A stretch of 64,000 nucleotides of DNA from Bacteroidales bacterium (GTDB lineage Bacteria > Bacteroidota > Bacteroidia > Bacteroidales > CG2-30-32-10): contig DAOQAK010000008.1 in assembly GCA_035353855.1 (NCBI GenBank), forward strand, positions 1 to 64,000, written 5' to 3'. The notes beneath the pieces were generated by a model. It searched no databases and had not been told where the DNA came from. It saw nothing but the letters and a program-made list of their open reading frames with translations. The position numbers were made by a program, and so were the translations under genes. Of this stretch, positions 54,728 to 63,966 are shown one piece after another. Position 1 is the first letter of the stretch, and each line of letters begins with the position of its first letter.

Positions 54728-55105
54728 TTATTCTGATTTAATATTTATTACTTCTGCATCAGCCCAAAGGCTTTCTATTTGATAAAAACTTCTGAATTTT
54801 TCCTGGAAAATATGAACGACTACATCTACATAATCAAGAAGTATCCATTCTGCATTTTGAAAACCTTCCCTGTGCCAGGGTTTTAATCCTGTTGTTTCCC
54901 TTACCTCGCGTTCTATTGATTCGGCAATAGCTTCTACCTGTGTTGAAGATGTTCCATGACAGACAATAAAATAATCGCTAACCGCATTGTGTATGTTCTT
55001 CAGGTTCATACTAACGATATTCTTCCCTTTTTTTTCCTGTATTCCTTTTATCACTATTTCTGATAATGAATCTGAAATATTTGTTTTCTTTTTCCTTTTT
55101 GCCAT
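54728..55105 (-). CDS. rsfS: Ribosomal silencing factor RsfS
   Basis: A 125-aa Iojap/RsfS protein with DYFIVCHGTSSTQVEAIAES, GLKPWHREGFQNAEWILLDY and VVVHIFQEKFRSFYQIESLW. It binds L14 of the large ribosomal subunit and blocks subunit joining in starvation. First gene of the ftsH operon and divergent from birA. Confidence 0.95.
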   Translation of the reverse strand: MAKRKKKTNISDSLSEIVIKGIQEKKGKNIVSMNLKNIHNAVSDYFIVCHGTSSTQVEAIAESIEREVRETTGLKPWHREGFQNAEWILLDYVDVVVHIFQEKFRSFYQIESLWADAEVINIKSE

Positions 55106-55136
55106 TCAATAGTTAAATTTGCAGTTGACAAAGATA
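55091..55136. promoter_or_regulatory. Closely spaced divergent -7 boxes for birA and rsfS
   Basis: Plus strand: TAAATTTG at 55114-55121, with TTTC 19 bases upstream (55091-55094), directs birA. Minus strand: TATCTTTG at 55129-55136 directs rsfS-ftsH. The two -7 boxes are only 7 bases apart and face away from their own genes, so the two transcription complexes would overlap. The -33 boxes are weak. Confidence 0.4.
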
Positions 55137-55193
55137 ATCATTTTGTAAAAACACTCACTTACTGATTGCTAACCTCAAGATTAAATCCAGATA

Positions 55194-55940
55194 ATGATAG
55201 GGAAAAATATTATAAGATTAACAGAAACTGCTTCTACCAACACTTATGCCGCAACCTTGCTGATGGCAGAAAAACCTGTAAATGGAACACTTATATTCAC
55301 AACATCTCAAACCAACGGGCGTGGACAACAAAATAATACCTGGGAAAGCGAAAGTGGAAAAAACCTGGCGGTCAGTGTTATACTTTATCCTGATTTTATA
55401 AAACCTTCGGAACAATTTATTTTAAACAAAATTATTTCTTTGGCAGTTCTTGATTTTGTAAGAAAAAATATTCCTGTCAGTATGTCACCTAAAATTAAAT
55501 GGCCTAATGACATTTATGTCGGAGAAAAAAAAATTGCAGGAATTTTAATTGAGAATTCAATTTCTGGAAACCGCATCGAATACGTAATTGCAGGAATAGG
55601 AATTAATATCAACCAGGAAAAATTCAGTAAAAATATTCCTAATCCTGTTTCATTAAAATTAGTTTCAGGTAAAGAGTTCATTATCGGGAATTGCTTAGAT
55701 GAACTTTGCGAATCATTAAATGCAAGGTATATGCAATTGTGCAGAAATGATTGCGAATTGCTGAATTCAGAATACCTGAATAATCTTTATCGTTATAATC
55801 TTTATTCAAAATATAAAGTTGAAGATTCTTTTTTATTCGCAAAAATTGTCAGTGTTTCAGAATTTGGTAAATTGCAGCTTGAAAATAAAGAAGGCAAAAT
55901 TTTTGAATTTGCTTTTAAAGAAATAGAATACGTTATATAA
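55194..55940 (+). CDS. birA: Biotin--[acetyl-CoA-carboxylase] ligase
   Basis: 248 aa, the short form without a DNA-binding domain. Motifs are TTSQTNGRGQQNNTWESE, GKNLAVSVILYP and KWPNDIYVGEKKIAGILIE, then IAGIGININQEKF. It attaches biotin to the carboxyl carrier protein. Divergent from rsfS; a small unknown gene follows after 11 bases. Confidence 0.95.
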   Translation: MIGKNIIRLTETASTNTYAATLLMAEKPVNGTLIFTTSQTNGRGQQNNTWESESGKNLAVSVILYPDFIKPSEQFILNKIISLAVLDFVRKNIPVSMSPKIKWPNDIYVGEKKIAGILIENSISGNRIEYVIAGIGININQEKFSKNIPNPVSLKLVSGKEFIIGNCLDELCESLNARYMQLCRNDCELLNSEYLNNLYRYNLYSKYKVEDSFLFAKIVSVSEFGKLQLENKEGKIFEFAFKEIEYVI

Positions 55941-55951
55941 AAATAATAAAT

Positions 55952-56440
55952 ATGAACTTAATGATTGTAATTTTCAGTGCAATGCTAAAAGTATTACCCG
56001 GCGATTTTACTATAAATTATAATTTTGTATCAGGTACCATTGGCCCGCCAAATAGTTATAAATATTCTGTAACAATTGATGCTAAAGGCAAAGGAGTGAT
56101 TACATTTACTCCAAACCAAGTTTTTGATACGGTATGGACAGAAAAATTTAATGTTCCGCGAAAAGAAATAAAAAAGTTTGCAAAGCAGCTTAAAACTTCC
56201 GGATTTTATGAAAACAGCTGGGCTAAAAAAGATAAATATCCAGTTGGTGGTAGTGTTGAATACCTTGAAATTACTGCTAATGGAAAGAAATATACAATCC
56301 CTACCTTTCCTGTTGATAAAGGAAATGCAGAAACCGTACTGAAATCAGTTAAATCATTTATTCCTCAAAATTTATTGGATTCGCTTATTGCCAAGAAAGA
56401 AAAGGCTATTGAAGAGTATATTAAATCAAAAGAACAATAA
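55952..56440 (+). CDS. Protein of unknown function downstream of birA
   Basis: 162 aa, no family recognised. It begins with a weak hydrophobic stretch (MNLMIVIFSAMLKVLPG), then beta-rich sequence (KYSVTIDAKGKGVITFTP, VEYLEITANGKKYTIPTFP) and a helical Lys/Glu-rich end. It may be a periplasmic or lipocalin-like small domain. Probably co-transcribed with birA. Confidence 0.6.
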   Translation: MNLMIVIFSAMLKVLPGDFTINYNFVSGTIGPPNSYKYSVTIDAKGKGVITFTPNQVFDTVWTEKFNVPRKEIKKFAKQLKTSGFYENSWAKKDKYPVGGSVEYLEITANGKKYTIPTFPVDKGNAETVLKSVKSFIPQNLLDSLIAKKEKAIEEYIKSKEQ

Positions 56441-56598
56441 ACGATTTTTAAAAGGCAAAAGACATAAGTTATAAGGGATAAGAAAGTTCAGGAATTAAAA
56501 TACTAGATGTATTCTGTGAAAATCTGAATTCGCCTGAGTGAATCTATGCTAAAATTGAAATGATAAATGTTGAATGATTAATTTTAAATGGGAAAGTA

Positions 56599-57495
56599 TT
56601 AAATAAATTTCCAAATATCTTCTATCAAAAGATTATCAAAAGTTTTAATATGATCCTTTAAAATATTTTCGGTTTTCATATTTGGGCGGATGTCGCAATA
56701 ATAAACACCATCTAGCGGGTTTAATTTGACAGTATATCCTTTAAAATGTCCAGGCAGAAATGTAGAATTGATACCATATTCATTTTCTTTTTTTGTATTT
56801 TTCCTCTGTACATCATTTAAAAAAATGGCAATATGCGGAGTTCTTTTTTCGGTTAATTTATTGTAAAGGAATTTATCTATAAAGATTTTGTCTATCCTGT
56901 CTTTACTTGAAGTCTTAATTGATCCAATAACTTTTATATCATTATCCTTTTCAATGAAAAGATCATGTTGATAACTCATGTCAAATAATCTTTGACCATC
57001 AACCATAACAGGTACCTGCATTACGCCTGCTTTACATTCAATTCCGATTTCGTGAATTATTAAACGAACAAAATGTTCAAACAAATCACCATTAAGTTTT
57101 CTTGCTGTATTTGATTGTCCGGCAGGTAAACCGTCTAAAGCAGAACCAATAGATTGTTGGATGGTATATGTTGCATTATTAATGATTTCTCTAATGGAAT
57201 TATCAGGTTTCTCAAGTGTTTTGATATTCTTCAGGATTTTAATATACTCGACAGATGCTTTTGAAAATGTTTTGAGATCATACATCAGCGAAGAATTTAT
57301 CGGTCTTGTAATTTGAAAATTCCCTGCTTTTTTGTATTGATAAAATTGATAATGATTTTCGTTTTGAGAAACAATTATAGCTTGTAAATTATCAGAAATA
57401 AAATTCAAATATTCATTGCAAAAATTGATATAAGCATTAAGATCATTGAAATTATGTTTATCCTTAGCTTTGTTAACCAATTGCTTTAATGTCAT
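56599..57495 (-). CDS. Putative type II restriction endonuclease
   Basis: 298 aa. The family is not recognised, but it overlaps a DNA methyltransferase by 4 bases, the usual arrangement of restriction-modification units. A helix GDLFEHFVRLIIHEIGIE followed by HDLFIEKDNDIKVIGSIKTS is compatible with a degenerate PD-(D/E)xK core (Asp, then a xIK strand). It then has IDKFLYNKLTEKRTPHIAIF. Recognition site unknown. It could also be another partner of the methylase. Confidence 0.65.
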   Translation of the reverse strand: MTLKQLVNKAKDKHNFNDLNAYINFCNEYLNFISDNLQAIIVSQNENHYQFYQYKKAGNFQITRPINSSLMYDLKTFSKASVEYIKILKNIKTLEKPDNSIREIINNATYTIQQSIGSALDGLPAGQSNTARKLNGDLFEHFVRLIIHEIGIECKAGVMQVPVMVDGQRLFDMSYQHDLFIEKDNDIKVIGSIKTSSKDRIDKIFIDKFLYNKLTEKRTPHIAIFLNDVQRKNTKKENEYGINSTFLPGHFKGYTVKLNPLDGVYYCDIRPNMKTENILKDHIKTFDNLLIEDIWKFI

Positions 57496-58454
57496 CTTAT
57501 AGAACTCCTTCTTTTTAAATTTTCAAAATCATATTTTAACCATTTTTCAATTGACCAACTTTCAACTGTTTCAATACGGGTTATAGTCCATTCTAAAAAT
57601 TCAGGGGATAAATCGCAGGCTAACCATTTTCTTTGAAGTTGTTCGGAACAAACAGGAGTAGTACCTGAACCACAAAAAGGATCTAAAACTAAGTCGCCGA
57701 TATTGGAAGAAGCAAGGATTATTTTTCTTAAAAGCTCTTCAGGTTTTTGAGTAGGATGAGGAGTTTTTTCATGCATACCATTACAAGTAGTTGGAATTTC
57801 TATAACATCTTTTGGTTTTGCGCCTAATGGATTTGGTTCCCAAATATGTTCTGAATTTTTCCCATTACCATATTGACTTGTTTCTGCCTGCGGATGACTT
57901 GGGTACTTTAAAGTATGTTCACCGTAAGGGATTCGAATATCATCAATATTTAATTTAAAGTTTTTTGATTTCCTGAAATGTAAAATGCTTTCATGACTTC
58001 TGCCCCAATCATTACCTAAATTAGCTTTATTTTTATAATGCCAAACAATCCAACGACAGGATTTAAAATATTTAGATGCAGGATGTTTTAAATCAGCTAA
58101 TATTTCTGAGAAACCGCATACATAAAGAGTTCCAGTTGGTTTTAAAATTCTTGAAGCCTGTTCTATCCATAGCATTGACCATTTTATATATTCTTCCTGA
58201 CTTTCAAAACTGTCCCAATCGGCTTTTTTAATATTATATGGTGGGTCAGCAAATATTAAATCAACACTTTCACTCTTTAAAGATTTAAGCCATTCGATGC
58301 AGTTTCCATTGTATAAGAATCCGTTTGGATGCTTATAAAAAACAACAGGGTTATCTTCGCTTTTATTTATCTCTATATTAAGTTTTTCCCCTTTTAATTG
58401 TAATTGTCCAAAAAATGTTGGCAGTTCTTTATTTCTCGCTAAATTAGGTCTCAT
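57492..58454 (-). CDS. Site-specific DNA methyltransferase (beta class, probably N6-adenine)
   Basis: 320 aa. The catalytic motif IV comes first, DPPYN at 70-74, and the AdoMet motif DPFCGSGTT at 258-266 comes late, which is the beta-class order of M.RsrI-like enzymes. THPTQKPEELLRKI is motif-X-like. DPPYN suggests adenine-N6 methylation. Encoded upstream of the likely endonuclease, so protection is made first. A minus-strand TAAATTTG box at 58475-58482 with TTTA 20 bases upstream is a possible promoter. Confidence 0.88.
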   Translation of the reverse strand: MRPNLARNKELPTFFGQLQLKGEKLNIEINKSEDNPVVFYKHPNGFLYNGNCIEWLKSLKSESVDLIFADPPYNIKKADWDSFESQEEYIKWSMLWIEQASRILKPTGTLYVCGFSEILADLKHPASKYFKSCRWIVWHYKNKANLGNDWGRSHESILHFRKSKNFKLNIDDIRIPYGEHTLKYPSHPQAETSQYGNGKNSEHIWEPNPLGAKPKDVIEIPTTCNGMHEKTPHPTQKPEELLRKIILASSNIGDLVLDPFCGSGTTPVCSEQLQRKWLACDLSPEFLEWTITRIETVESWSIEKWLKYDFENLKRRSSIR

Positions 58455-58566
58455 TAGTTGTAATATATATCCCCCAAATTTAAAACATTTTTTCTAACAT
58501 TCTAAAATTTGTTATGGTTATAATTTTTTTTCGATAATAATTATTTATTAATAACGAAACGTTAAA

Positions 58567-60435
58567 CTATCCTGCGATCTTACTACTCAATTCAAGCCAC
58601 CTGTCGGTTTTGGTTTCTATCAGAGAAATAATTTCTTCGTGGCGTTTTGATAATTCAACTATTTGCTGACTTTCCAGTTTGCCTGATGCAAAGGCCTCTT
58701 CAATTTCTGATTTTTCTTTTTCTAAATTTTCAATTTCCAGTTCAAGTGCTTCAAATTCCTTTTGTTCTTTGTAAGTAAGTTTAATTGGTTTTTCTTTAAC
58801 CGGTTTTTCTTTTTTTTGCTGTTCGGGTTTTATTGAATTTACTTTTTCCTGTTCTTCAATTCTTTCTTTGTATTCAAGATATTGTGTATAGTTGCCCGGG
58901 AAATCGCGTACGACAGAATTTTCTTCGAAAACAAAAAGATGTTCTGCAATTTTATCCATGAAAAACCGGTCGTGTGAAACAATTACGATGCACCCATTAA
59001 AATTTTTAAGATATTCTTCAAGTACATTTAATGTAATAATATCAAGGTCGTTGGTGGGTTCATCCAGAATTAAAAAATTCGGATTTTTCATCAGTACCGT
59101 CATAAGGTACAACCGACGGCGTTCTCCGCCGCTAAGCTTTCCAACAGGTGTGTACTGCATTTCGGGGGTAAACAAAAAATGTTGCAAAAATCCCGATACA
59201 GAAATGTTGCACCCGTTACTCATTTTAACTACTTCTGCAACATCTTTTGCAATATCAATAACCCGCTGATCTTCTTTAAAAGTAATCCCTTCCTGTTTGT
59301 AATACCCCATGGATACGGTTTCGCCTACATCAATAGTTCCTGAATCGGGAGGAATTAATCCGGCAATGATATTAAGTAAAGTGGTTTTTCCGCATCCATT
59401 TCTTCCAACAATACCAATACGTTCATTGCGTTTGAATGTATATTCAAAATTTTCGAGAAGGTCGATGCCTTCAAATTTTTTACTGATATAATTTATTTCA
59501 AGAATTTTTTTACCAAGCCTGGTACCTTGCAGGTCAAGATGCATATTTCTTTCCGTTCTTTTTCCTGAAGCAATTTCTTTAATATCGTAAAATGAATCGA
59601 TGCGGCTTTTCGATTTTGTAGTTCTTGCCTTTGGCATACGGCGCATCCATTCGAGTTCTGTACGTAAAATATTTTGTGCTTTTTCAATTACGGTATTTTC
59701 AAATTGTATGCGTTCGTCGCGTTTCTCAAGGAAATATGAATAATTTCCCTTATGACGAAAAAGTTTTCCATCATCAATTTCAATGATGTCGTTACAAACC
59801 CTGTCGAGGAAATAACGGTCGTGAGTAACCATCAGCAAAGTACTTTTGCATCGCTGTAAATATTTTTCAAGCCAGATGATCATTTCCAGGTCAAGATGGT
59901 TTGTAGGTTCATCAAGAATAAGAAGATCGGGCTCGCTGATTAACGCATTGGCTAAAGCAAGGCGCTTTTTCTGACCGCCCGATAATTCAAATATTTTTTG
60001 CTTAAGGTTAGTAATATTTAGTTGGCCAAGGATTTGTTTTATCTGCGTTTCATAATCCCAGGCTTTATTTATTTCCATGGCATCGGTAGCATCGGCAATC
60101 ATCTTGCTGTCGCCCGAAACCAAAGCTGCTTCATAATTTTTTATAATATTGATTATCGATTTTGATGAAGCAAAAACTCCTTCGAGCACACTAAGCGATT
60201 CGTTGAATTCCGGGTTCTGGTCAAGGTAAGTAAATGAAATATCATTACGGAAAACAATACTTCCGGTATCTTTTGATTCAAGCCCTGCAATAATTTTTAG
60301 CATGGTTGATTTCCCGGTGCCATTTCGGGCAATCAGCGCTATCTTTTGGTCTTTGTGTACTCCGAAAGAAATATTCTTGAACAATAATTTTTCTCCAAAT
60401 GATTTGGAAATATTTTCAACCTGCAGATAAATCAT
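58567..60435 (-). CDS. ABC-F family ATPase (Uup-like)
   Basis: 622 aa with two ABC domains and no membrane segments. Walker A sites are ARNGTGKSTMLK and GRNGCGKTTLLN. Signatures are LSGGQKKRLALAN and LSGGERRRLYL. Walker B is LLILDEPTNHLDLEM and FLILDEPTNDLDI. A C-terminal coiled coil (YKEQKEFEALELEIENLEKEK) resembles Uup. Such proteins act on stalled or specialised ribosomes rather than in transport. Confidence 0.92.
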   Translation of the reverse strand: MIYLQVENISKSFGEKLLFKNISFGVHKDQKIALIARNGTGKSTMLKIIAGLESKDTGSIVFRNDISFTYLDQNPEFNESLSVLEGVFASSKSIINIIKNYEAALVSGDSKMIADATDAMEINKAWDYETQIKQILGQLNITNLKQKIFELSGGQKKRLALANALISEPDLLILDEPTNHLDLEMIIWLEKYLQRCKSTLLMVTHDRYFLDRVCNDIIEIDDGKLFRHKGNYSYFLEKRDERIQFENTVIEKAQNILRTELEWMRRMPKARTTKSKSRIDSFYDIKEIASGKRTERNMHLDLQGTRLGKKILEINYISKKFEGIDLLENFEYTFKRNERIGIVGRNGCGKTTLLNIIAGLIPPDSGTIDVGETVSMGYYKQEGITFKEDQRVIDIAKDVAEVVKMSNGCNISVSGFLQHFLFTPEMQYTPVGKLSGGERRRLYLMTVLMKNPNFLILDEPTNDLDIITLNVLEEYLKNFNGCIVIVSHDRFFMDKIAEHLFVFEENSVVRDFPGNYTQYLEYKERIEEQEKVNSIKPEQQKKEKPVKEKPIKLTYKEQKEFEALELEIENLEKEKSEIEEAFASGKLESQQIVELSKRHEEIISLIETKTDRWLELSSKIAG

Positions 60436-60491
60436 TGGAGTTTACTATTAATAAGAAAAATAAATGCAAACGAATAATAAGAAAGTGAAAA

Positions 60492-60899
60492 TTAAAGTTT
60501 GTCGCCAAGCTCTTTTAATTTATCAGAAAGCATATTCACAAAATTCTGTAAAGGAGTTTTGGCAAGCATTTCCATCATCATATTTAATTCGGCATTAATA
60601 ATTATTTTACCTGATGATTGGTTTTCTTTATCTTGTTTTATTTCACATTCCAAAGTAAATTTAATAGGAGTATCATCGCCGGAAGTCATTACTATTTTAG
60701 AAGAAGGTACGCGTTCAATAATTTTCAGCGATAGGTCGGCCATATTTTTAATGGTAAAAGAGCAACTGTCCTTATCCGATTTCCAGTTGATAACCTGTTC
60801 AGGCATTAGTTTTCCGAAGTTGTTCATGTCGCCCAGAAAAGTGTACATCTTCTCGGAAGAATTATTTATTTGGGCTATATTGCTTTCTATTCTTGTCAA
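60492..60899 (-). CDS. SRPBCC-fold small protein
   Basis: A 135-aa protein (MTRIESNIAQINNSSEKMYT ... GKIIINAELNMMMEMLAKTP) with the helix-grip pattern of SRPBCC/START-like proteins common in Bacteroidota: an N-terminal strand, FLGDMNNFGKLMP, a beta-sheet, and a long C-terminal helix (LQNFVNMLSDKLKEL). The ligand is unknown. It lies between pyrE and the ABC-F gene on the same strand. Confidence 0.75.
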   Translation of the reverse strand: MTRIESNIAQINNSSEKMYTFLGDMNNFGKLMPEQVINWKSDKDSCSFTIKNMADLSLKIIERVPSSKIVMTSGDDTPIKFTLECEIKQDKENQSSGKIIINAELNMMMEMLAKTPLQNFVNMLSDKLKELGDKL

Positions 60900-61013
60900 G
60901 TGAAATTATTTTAGAATTATAAAAAATATAATCATGCACTGAATACATCAAACTTTTTGACTTACGGTCAACCTGAGCTTGTTGAAGGCAATGCGGGTAA
61001 ACTGTAAACTAAA
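60900..61013. other. Short spacer with a dispersed-repeat fragment
   Basis: Contains aacctgagcttgttgaagg (about 60968-60986), the same motif type found at 25.8 kb and, reversed, at 2.06 kb. Confidence 0.45.
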
Positions 61014-61655
61014 TTATTTACCCCATTCTTCAGGTTTCTCGCGCCATTTTTCGAGAGTAGCAAGATCCTTTTCAAGGATGTAAGCATTTTTTACAGCCTG
61101 CTGAATAAGGAATGAGTAATTGCTAAGCGTTGCTACAGGACATTTGGCTTTAGCGAATGCCTGTTCAGCAACAGGGAATCCATAAGTAAAAATTGCTGCC
61201 ATTCCTTTTACTTCACATCCTGCTTTACGAAGCGCCTCAACAGCTTTAAGACTACTGCCTCCTGTTGAAATCAAATCTTCAATAACAACAACTGATTGTC
61301 CGGATTCAATAACACCTTCAATCTTATTTTCTAGTCCATGTGTTTTTTCCGACTGGCGGACATACACAAATGGCAAGCCCATTTCCTGTGCAACAAGTAC
61401 TCCCTGTGGTATTCCGGCGGTAGCAACTCCTGCAATTACATCAGGTATACCGAATTCATCGGTTATCACTTTTACAAACTGTTGACGGATATAGGTTCTC
61501 ACTTTCGGATATGACAGGGTTTTCCTGTTATCACAATAGATCGGCGATTTCCATCCCGATGCCCATGTAAAAGGTTTAGCAACTTCCAATTTTATTGCTT
61601 TAATTTGCAGAAGGAATTCTGCAACCTTTAATGCGGATTCTTCATTTAATTTCAT
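61014..61655 (-). CDS. pyrE: Orotate phosphoribosyltransferase
   Basis: 213 aa from the ATG at 61655 (MKLNEESALKVAEFLL). A longer frame from 61694 would run through the divergent gene and is unlikely. Family signs are FTWASGWKSPIYCDNRK and the PRPP loop VVVIEDLISTGGSSLKA. It converts orotate and PRPP to OMP in pyrimidine synthesis. A -7 box TACATTTG (minus, 61660-61667) ends only 4 bases before the ATG, so the mRNA may be nearly leaderless. Confidence 0.95.
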   Translation of the reverse strand: MKLNEESALKVAEFLLQIKAIKLEVAKPFTWASGWKSPIYCDNRKTLSYPKVRTYIRQQFVKVITDEFGIPDVIAGVATAGIPQGVLVAQEMGLPFVYVRQSEKTHGLENKIEGVIESGQSVVVIEDLISTGGSSLKAVEALRKAGCEVKGMAAIFTYGFPVAEQAFAKAKCPVATLSNYSFLIQQAVKNAYILEKDLATLEKWREKPEEWGK

Positions 61656-61662
61656 GTAGCAA

Positions 61663-62259
61663 ATGTATAAAGTTTTTATTAATAATAAATGCATCGTGTT
61701 CTCAAATGATAATGAAAATTTGAATATACCCGGTGTAAAAGTTCATCAATTCGTGTCTAAAGAAACACTTATGCCTGTTATCGATGTGTTTGAAAAAGAA
61801 AAGAATTCCGATAAACTTTATGTAACAGGCGATGGTAATAAAATTATTTCTTTATTTCCGGTTATTGAAGCGGCAGGGGGAATTGTAAAAAAAAATACAG
61901 GTGAAATTCTTTTCATCTTCCGTTACGGGAAATGGGATCTTCCCAAGGGAAAATGCGATGAGGGTGAAAAACCTCGCGAAACAGCTGTAAGAGAAGTGAT
62001 GGAAGAAACAGGAGTGAAAGGACTTTCAATAATAAAAGAACTTATACCGACATACCATACCTATAGATTAGACGGAGAGAGGGTAATTAAAAAAACCTGG
62101 TGGTTCGAAATGTCATATTCCGACGATTCGGCAATTACACCACAGCTAATTGAAGATATTACATTGGTAAAATGGCTTTCCCGTAAGGATATTCCCTGGG
62201 CTATGCGCGATTCATATGCTTCTATTATTGAATTGCTTACACAAACAGGGTATTTGTAA
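61663..62259 (+). CDS. Nudix hydrolase
   Basis: 198 aa. A complete Nudix box (GKCDEGEKPRETAVREVMEE followed by TGV) lies at about residues 102-124. An extra N-terminal domain of about 65 residues precedes it. The substrate cannot be read from the sequence. Its ATG is 7 bases from the pyrE ATG on the other strand, so the two genes share all upstream DNA. Confidence 0.88.
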   Translation: MYKVFINNKCIVFSNDNENLNIPGVKVHQFVSKETLMPVIDVFEKEKNSDKLYVTGDGNKIISLFPVIEAAGGIVKKNTGEILFIFRYGKWDLPKGKCDEGEKPRETAVREVMEETGVKGLSIIKELIPTYHTYRLDGERVIKKTWWFEMSYSDDSAITPQLIEDITLVKWLSRKDIPWAMRDSYASIIELLTQTGYL

Positions 62260-62262
62260 AAT

Positions 62263-63669
62263 CTATTTTTTTTCTTTGGTAATTAGTTTTAATAATCCAT
62301 CAAGGTATTGGCTTGGTGCTTCTGCCGGGTTCTGATAAATTTTTCCTTCAGGGTCAATTAAAAAATACGTGGGAAATGCTTTGATATTGTAGTCATCAAG
62401 AAGCTTGGTATCATTGCCCCAATACAGACATGTAAAATTGAATTTTTTATTTTGCTGCATAAAATGATAAAAGGTCATAAATTCTTTATCGCATGATATT
62501 CCTATAAAAGTAATTTTTGTACCGTATTTTTTTATTAAACCATCAATCAGTTCCATATCGCTTATACAGGGCACGCACCAGGTATTCCAGAATATCAGGT
62601 AAACATATTTGTCTTTATTCAATTCGGCTAAAGTATAGCTTTGTCCATTCATGTCTTTGAGTGAAAATGCCGGCGCAACAGAGCCTTTAATAAGTTTTGT
62701 TAAAAGAGTAATTATATTTTCAGAAGCAATTTTATGTTTTGGAAATTTGGTATTGTCCGCGAGGTATTGCAGCATGTGGATAATTGATTCAGGTGAATAT
62801 TGATTGGAATAAAATAATTTTACAAGACTTTTAATAGCTACCATTTCTCTAAGAACTTCGTTTTTAAGTATTGTATCTTTGCCAAGAGAATCAAGGAAAG
62901 CAGGAAAACTTCCTAAAACATTTATTGTTTTATTAAGGTCGCCGGCTTTGATATTGGGTGATACTGATATGATGTAACTTTCAAAGAAATTATTAAAAAA
63001 TTCCATATATCCTGTATTTTCATATAATACCGGTTGATCGAGAAAATATTTTTTTGCAAAGGTGAGGTTACTTTTAAGTTGTGCCATTTGTTCAATAGCA
63101 GCAAAGCGGTATCTGACCAGAGCATCGAAATAACTATTTTTATCAATGCTGTATTTTTTATTTACCTGAACGCGGAATGAATCGATCTTGGCTTTGTTAC
63201 GCTGCTTGATTAAAGTTATGTAATTTTTATAAATGAAAGCATCATAATCATTATTGAATTTTGATACCATGTTATTCAATTCTGTTGAGTCCGAATTTTC
63301 AATAATTACTTCAAGTATTTTAGGATCAAGATAAGGATTGGTTTTGTCATTTATAGAATTGCAGTCGTTGCAGGAAATTTTCAGATTGTAAGTTTTATTT
63401 GGTTCAATATATAAAGGAGCTTGTGATGTCCCTATTTTAATATAAGTAAAAATAGTTTCTTCAATTTTAAAAGAAAAATTGAATTTCCCTGAAGTGTCAA
63501 TTTTTCCTGAAGCTATTTTTTCCAATGAATAGCTTAGCATGTCTGTGTATTTGAAAACATCAATTGTTTTACTTTCAACATTCTTAACTATTCCTTTCAA
63601 ATTAACCTGCTGAGCCTGAATTGAAGAGGATATTAAGAAAATAAGTATGATTAAAATGTTTTTTTTCAC
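62263..63669 (-). CDS. Secreted TlpA-like thiol-disulfide protein with DUF4369-like N domain
   Basis: 468 aa with a signal peptide (ILIILIFLISSSIQAQQ). The N-terminal beta domain (NLKGIVKNVESKTIDVFKY ... KFNFSFKIEETIF) is like DUF4369. The C-terminal 150 residues form a thioredoxin domain with active site WNTWCVPC and VAPAFSLKDMNGQSYTLAEL. It acts in the periplasm on disulfides. A palindrome lies at 63693-63711, just upstream. Confidence 0.88.
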   Translation of the reverse strand: MKKNILIILIFLISSSIQAQQVNLKGIVKNVESKTIDVFKYTDMLSYSLEKIASGKIDTSGKFNFSFKIEETIFTYIKIGTSQAPLYIEPNKTYNLKISCNDCNSINDKTNPYLDPKILEVIIENSDSTELNNMVSKFNNDYDAFIYKNYITLIKQRNKAKIDSFRVQVNKKYSIDKNSYFDALVRYRFAAIEQMAQLKSNLTFAKKYFLDQPVLYENTGYMEFFNNFFESYIISVSPNIKAGDLNKTINVLGSFPAFLDSLGKDTILKNEVLREMVAIKSLVKLFYSNQYSPESIIHMLQYLADNTKFPKHKIASENIITLLTKLIKGSVAPAFSLKDMNGQSYTLAELNKDKYVYLIFWNTWCVPCISDMELIDGLIKKYGTKITFIGISCDKEFMTFYHFMQQNKKFNFTCLYWGNDTKLLDDYNIKAFPTYFLIDPEGKIYQNPAEAPSQYLDGLLKLITKEKK

Positions 63670-63692
63670 GAGAAATAATTTTCTTGATAAAT

Positions 63693-63731
63693 AACGTTAT
63701 GTTATAACGTTTAGTGTGAATTTCAAAATTA
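63693..63731 (-). promoter_or_regulatory. Possible promoter and palindromic operator of the TlpA-like gene
   Basis: Minus-strand TAATTTTG at 63724-63731 fits the -7 box. Just downstream AACGTTAT and ATAACGTT (63693-63700 and 63704-63711) form a perfect 8-bp inverted repeat around GTT, placed after the predicted start. No -33 box was confirmed. Confidence 0.35.
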
Positions 63732-63966
63732 ATAAACTTTCATAAATCAGGTTAAAATTACATTTAATTATCAAAAACCAATAATATCAGGAATAAAAGG
63801 AATTACAATGTGATAAAGTTAGTCTTAATCGTAAGGTTGTTGGTAATGATAAAAAATACTTTATAACTTAAAGATTTATCTTTTAGTAAGGTTTTTTAAT
63901 ATTAATACTTGATTTTAAGGCCTGAATTGCCTATATTTATAAATCATAACCAAAACTAAAAACCTT

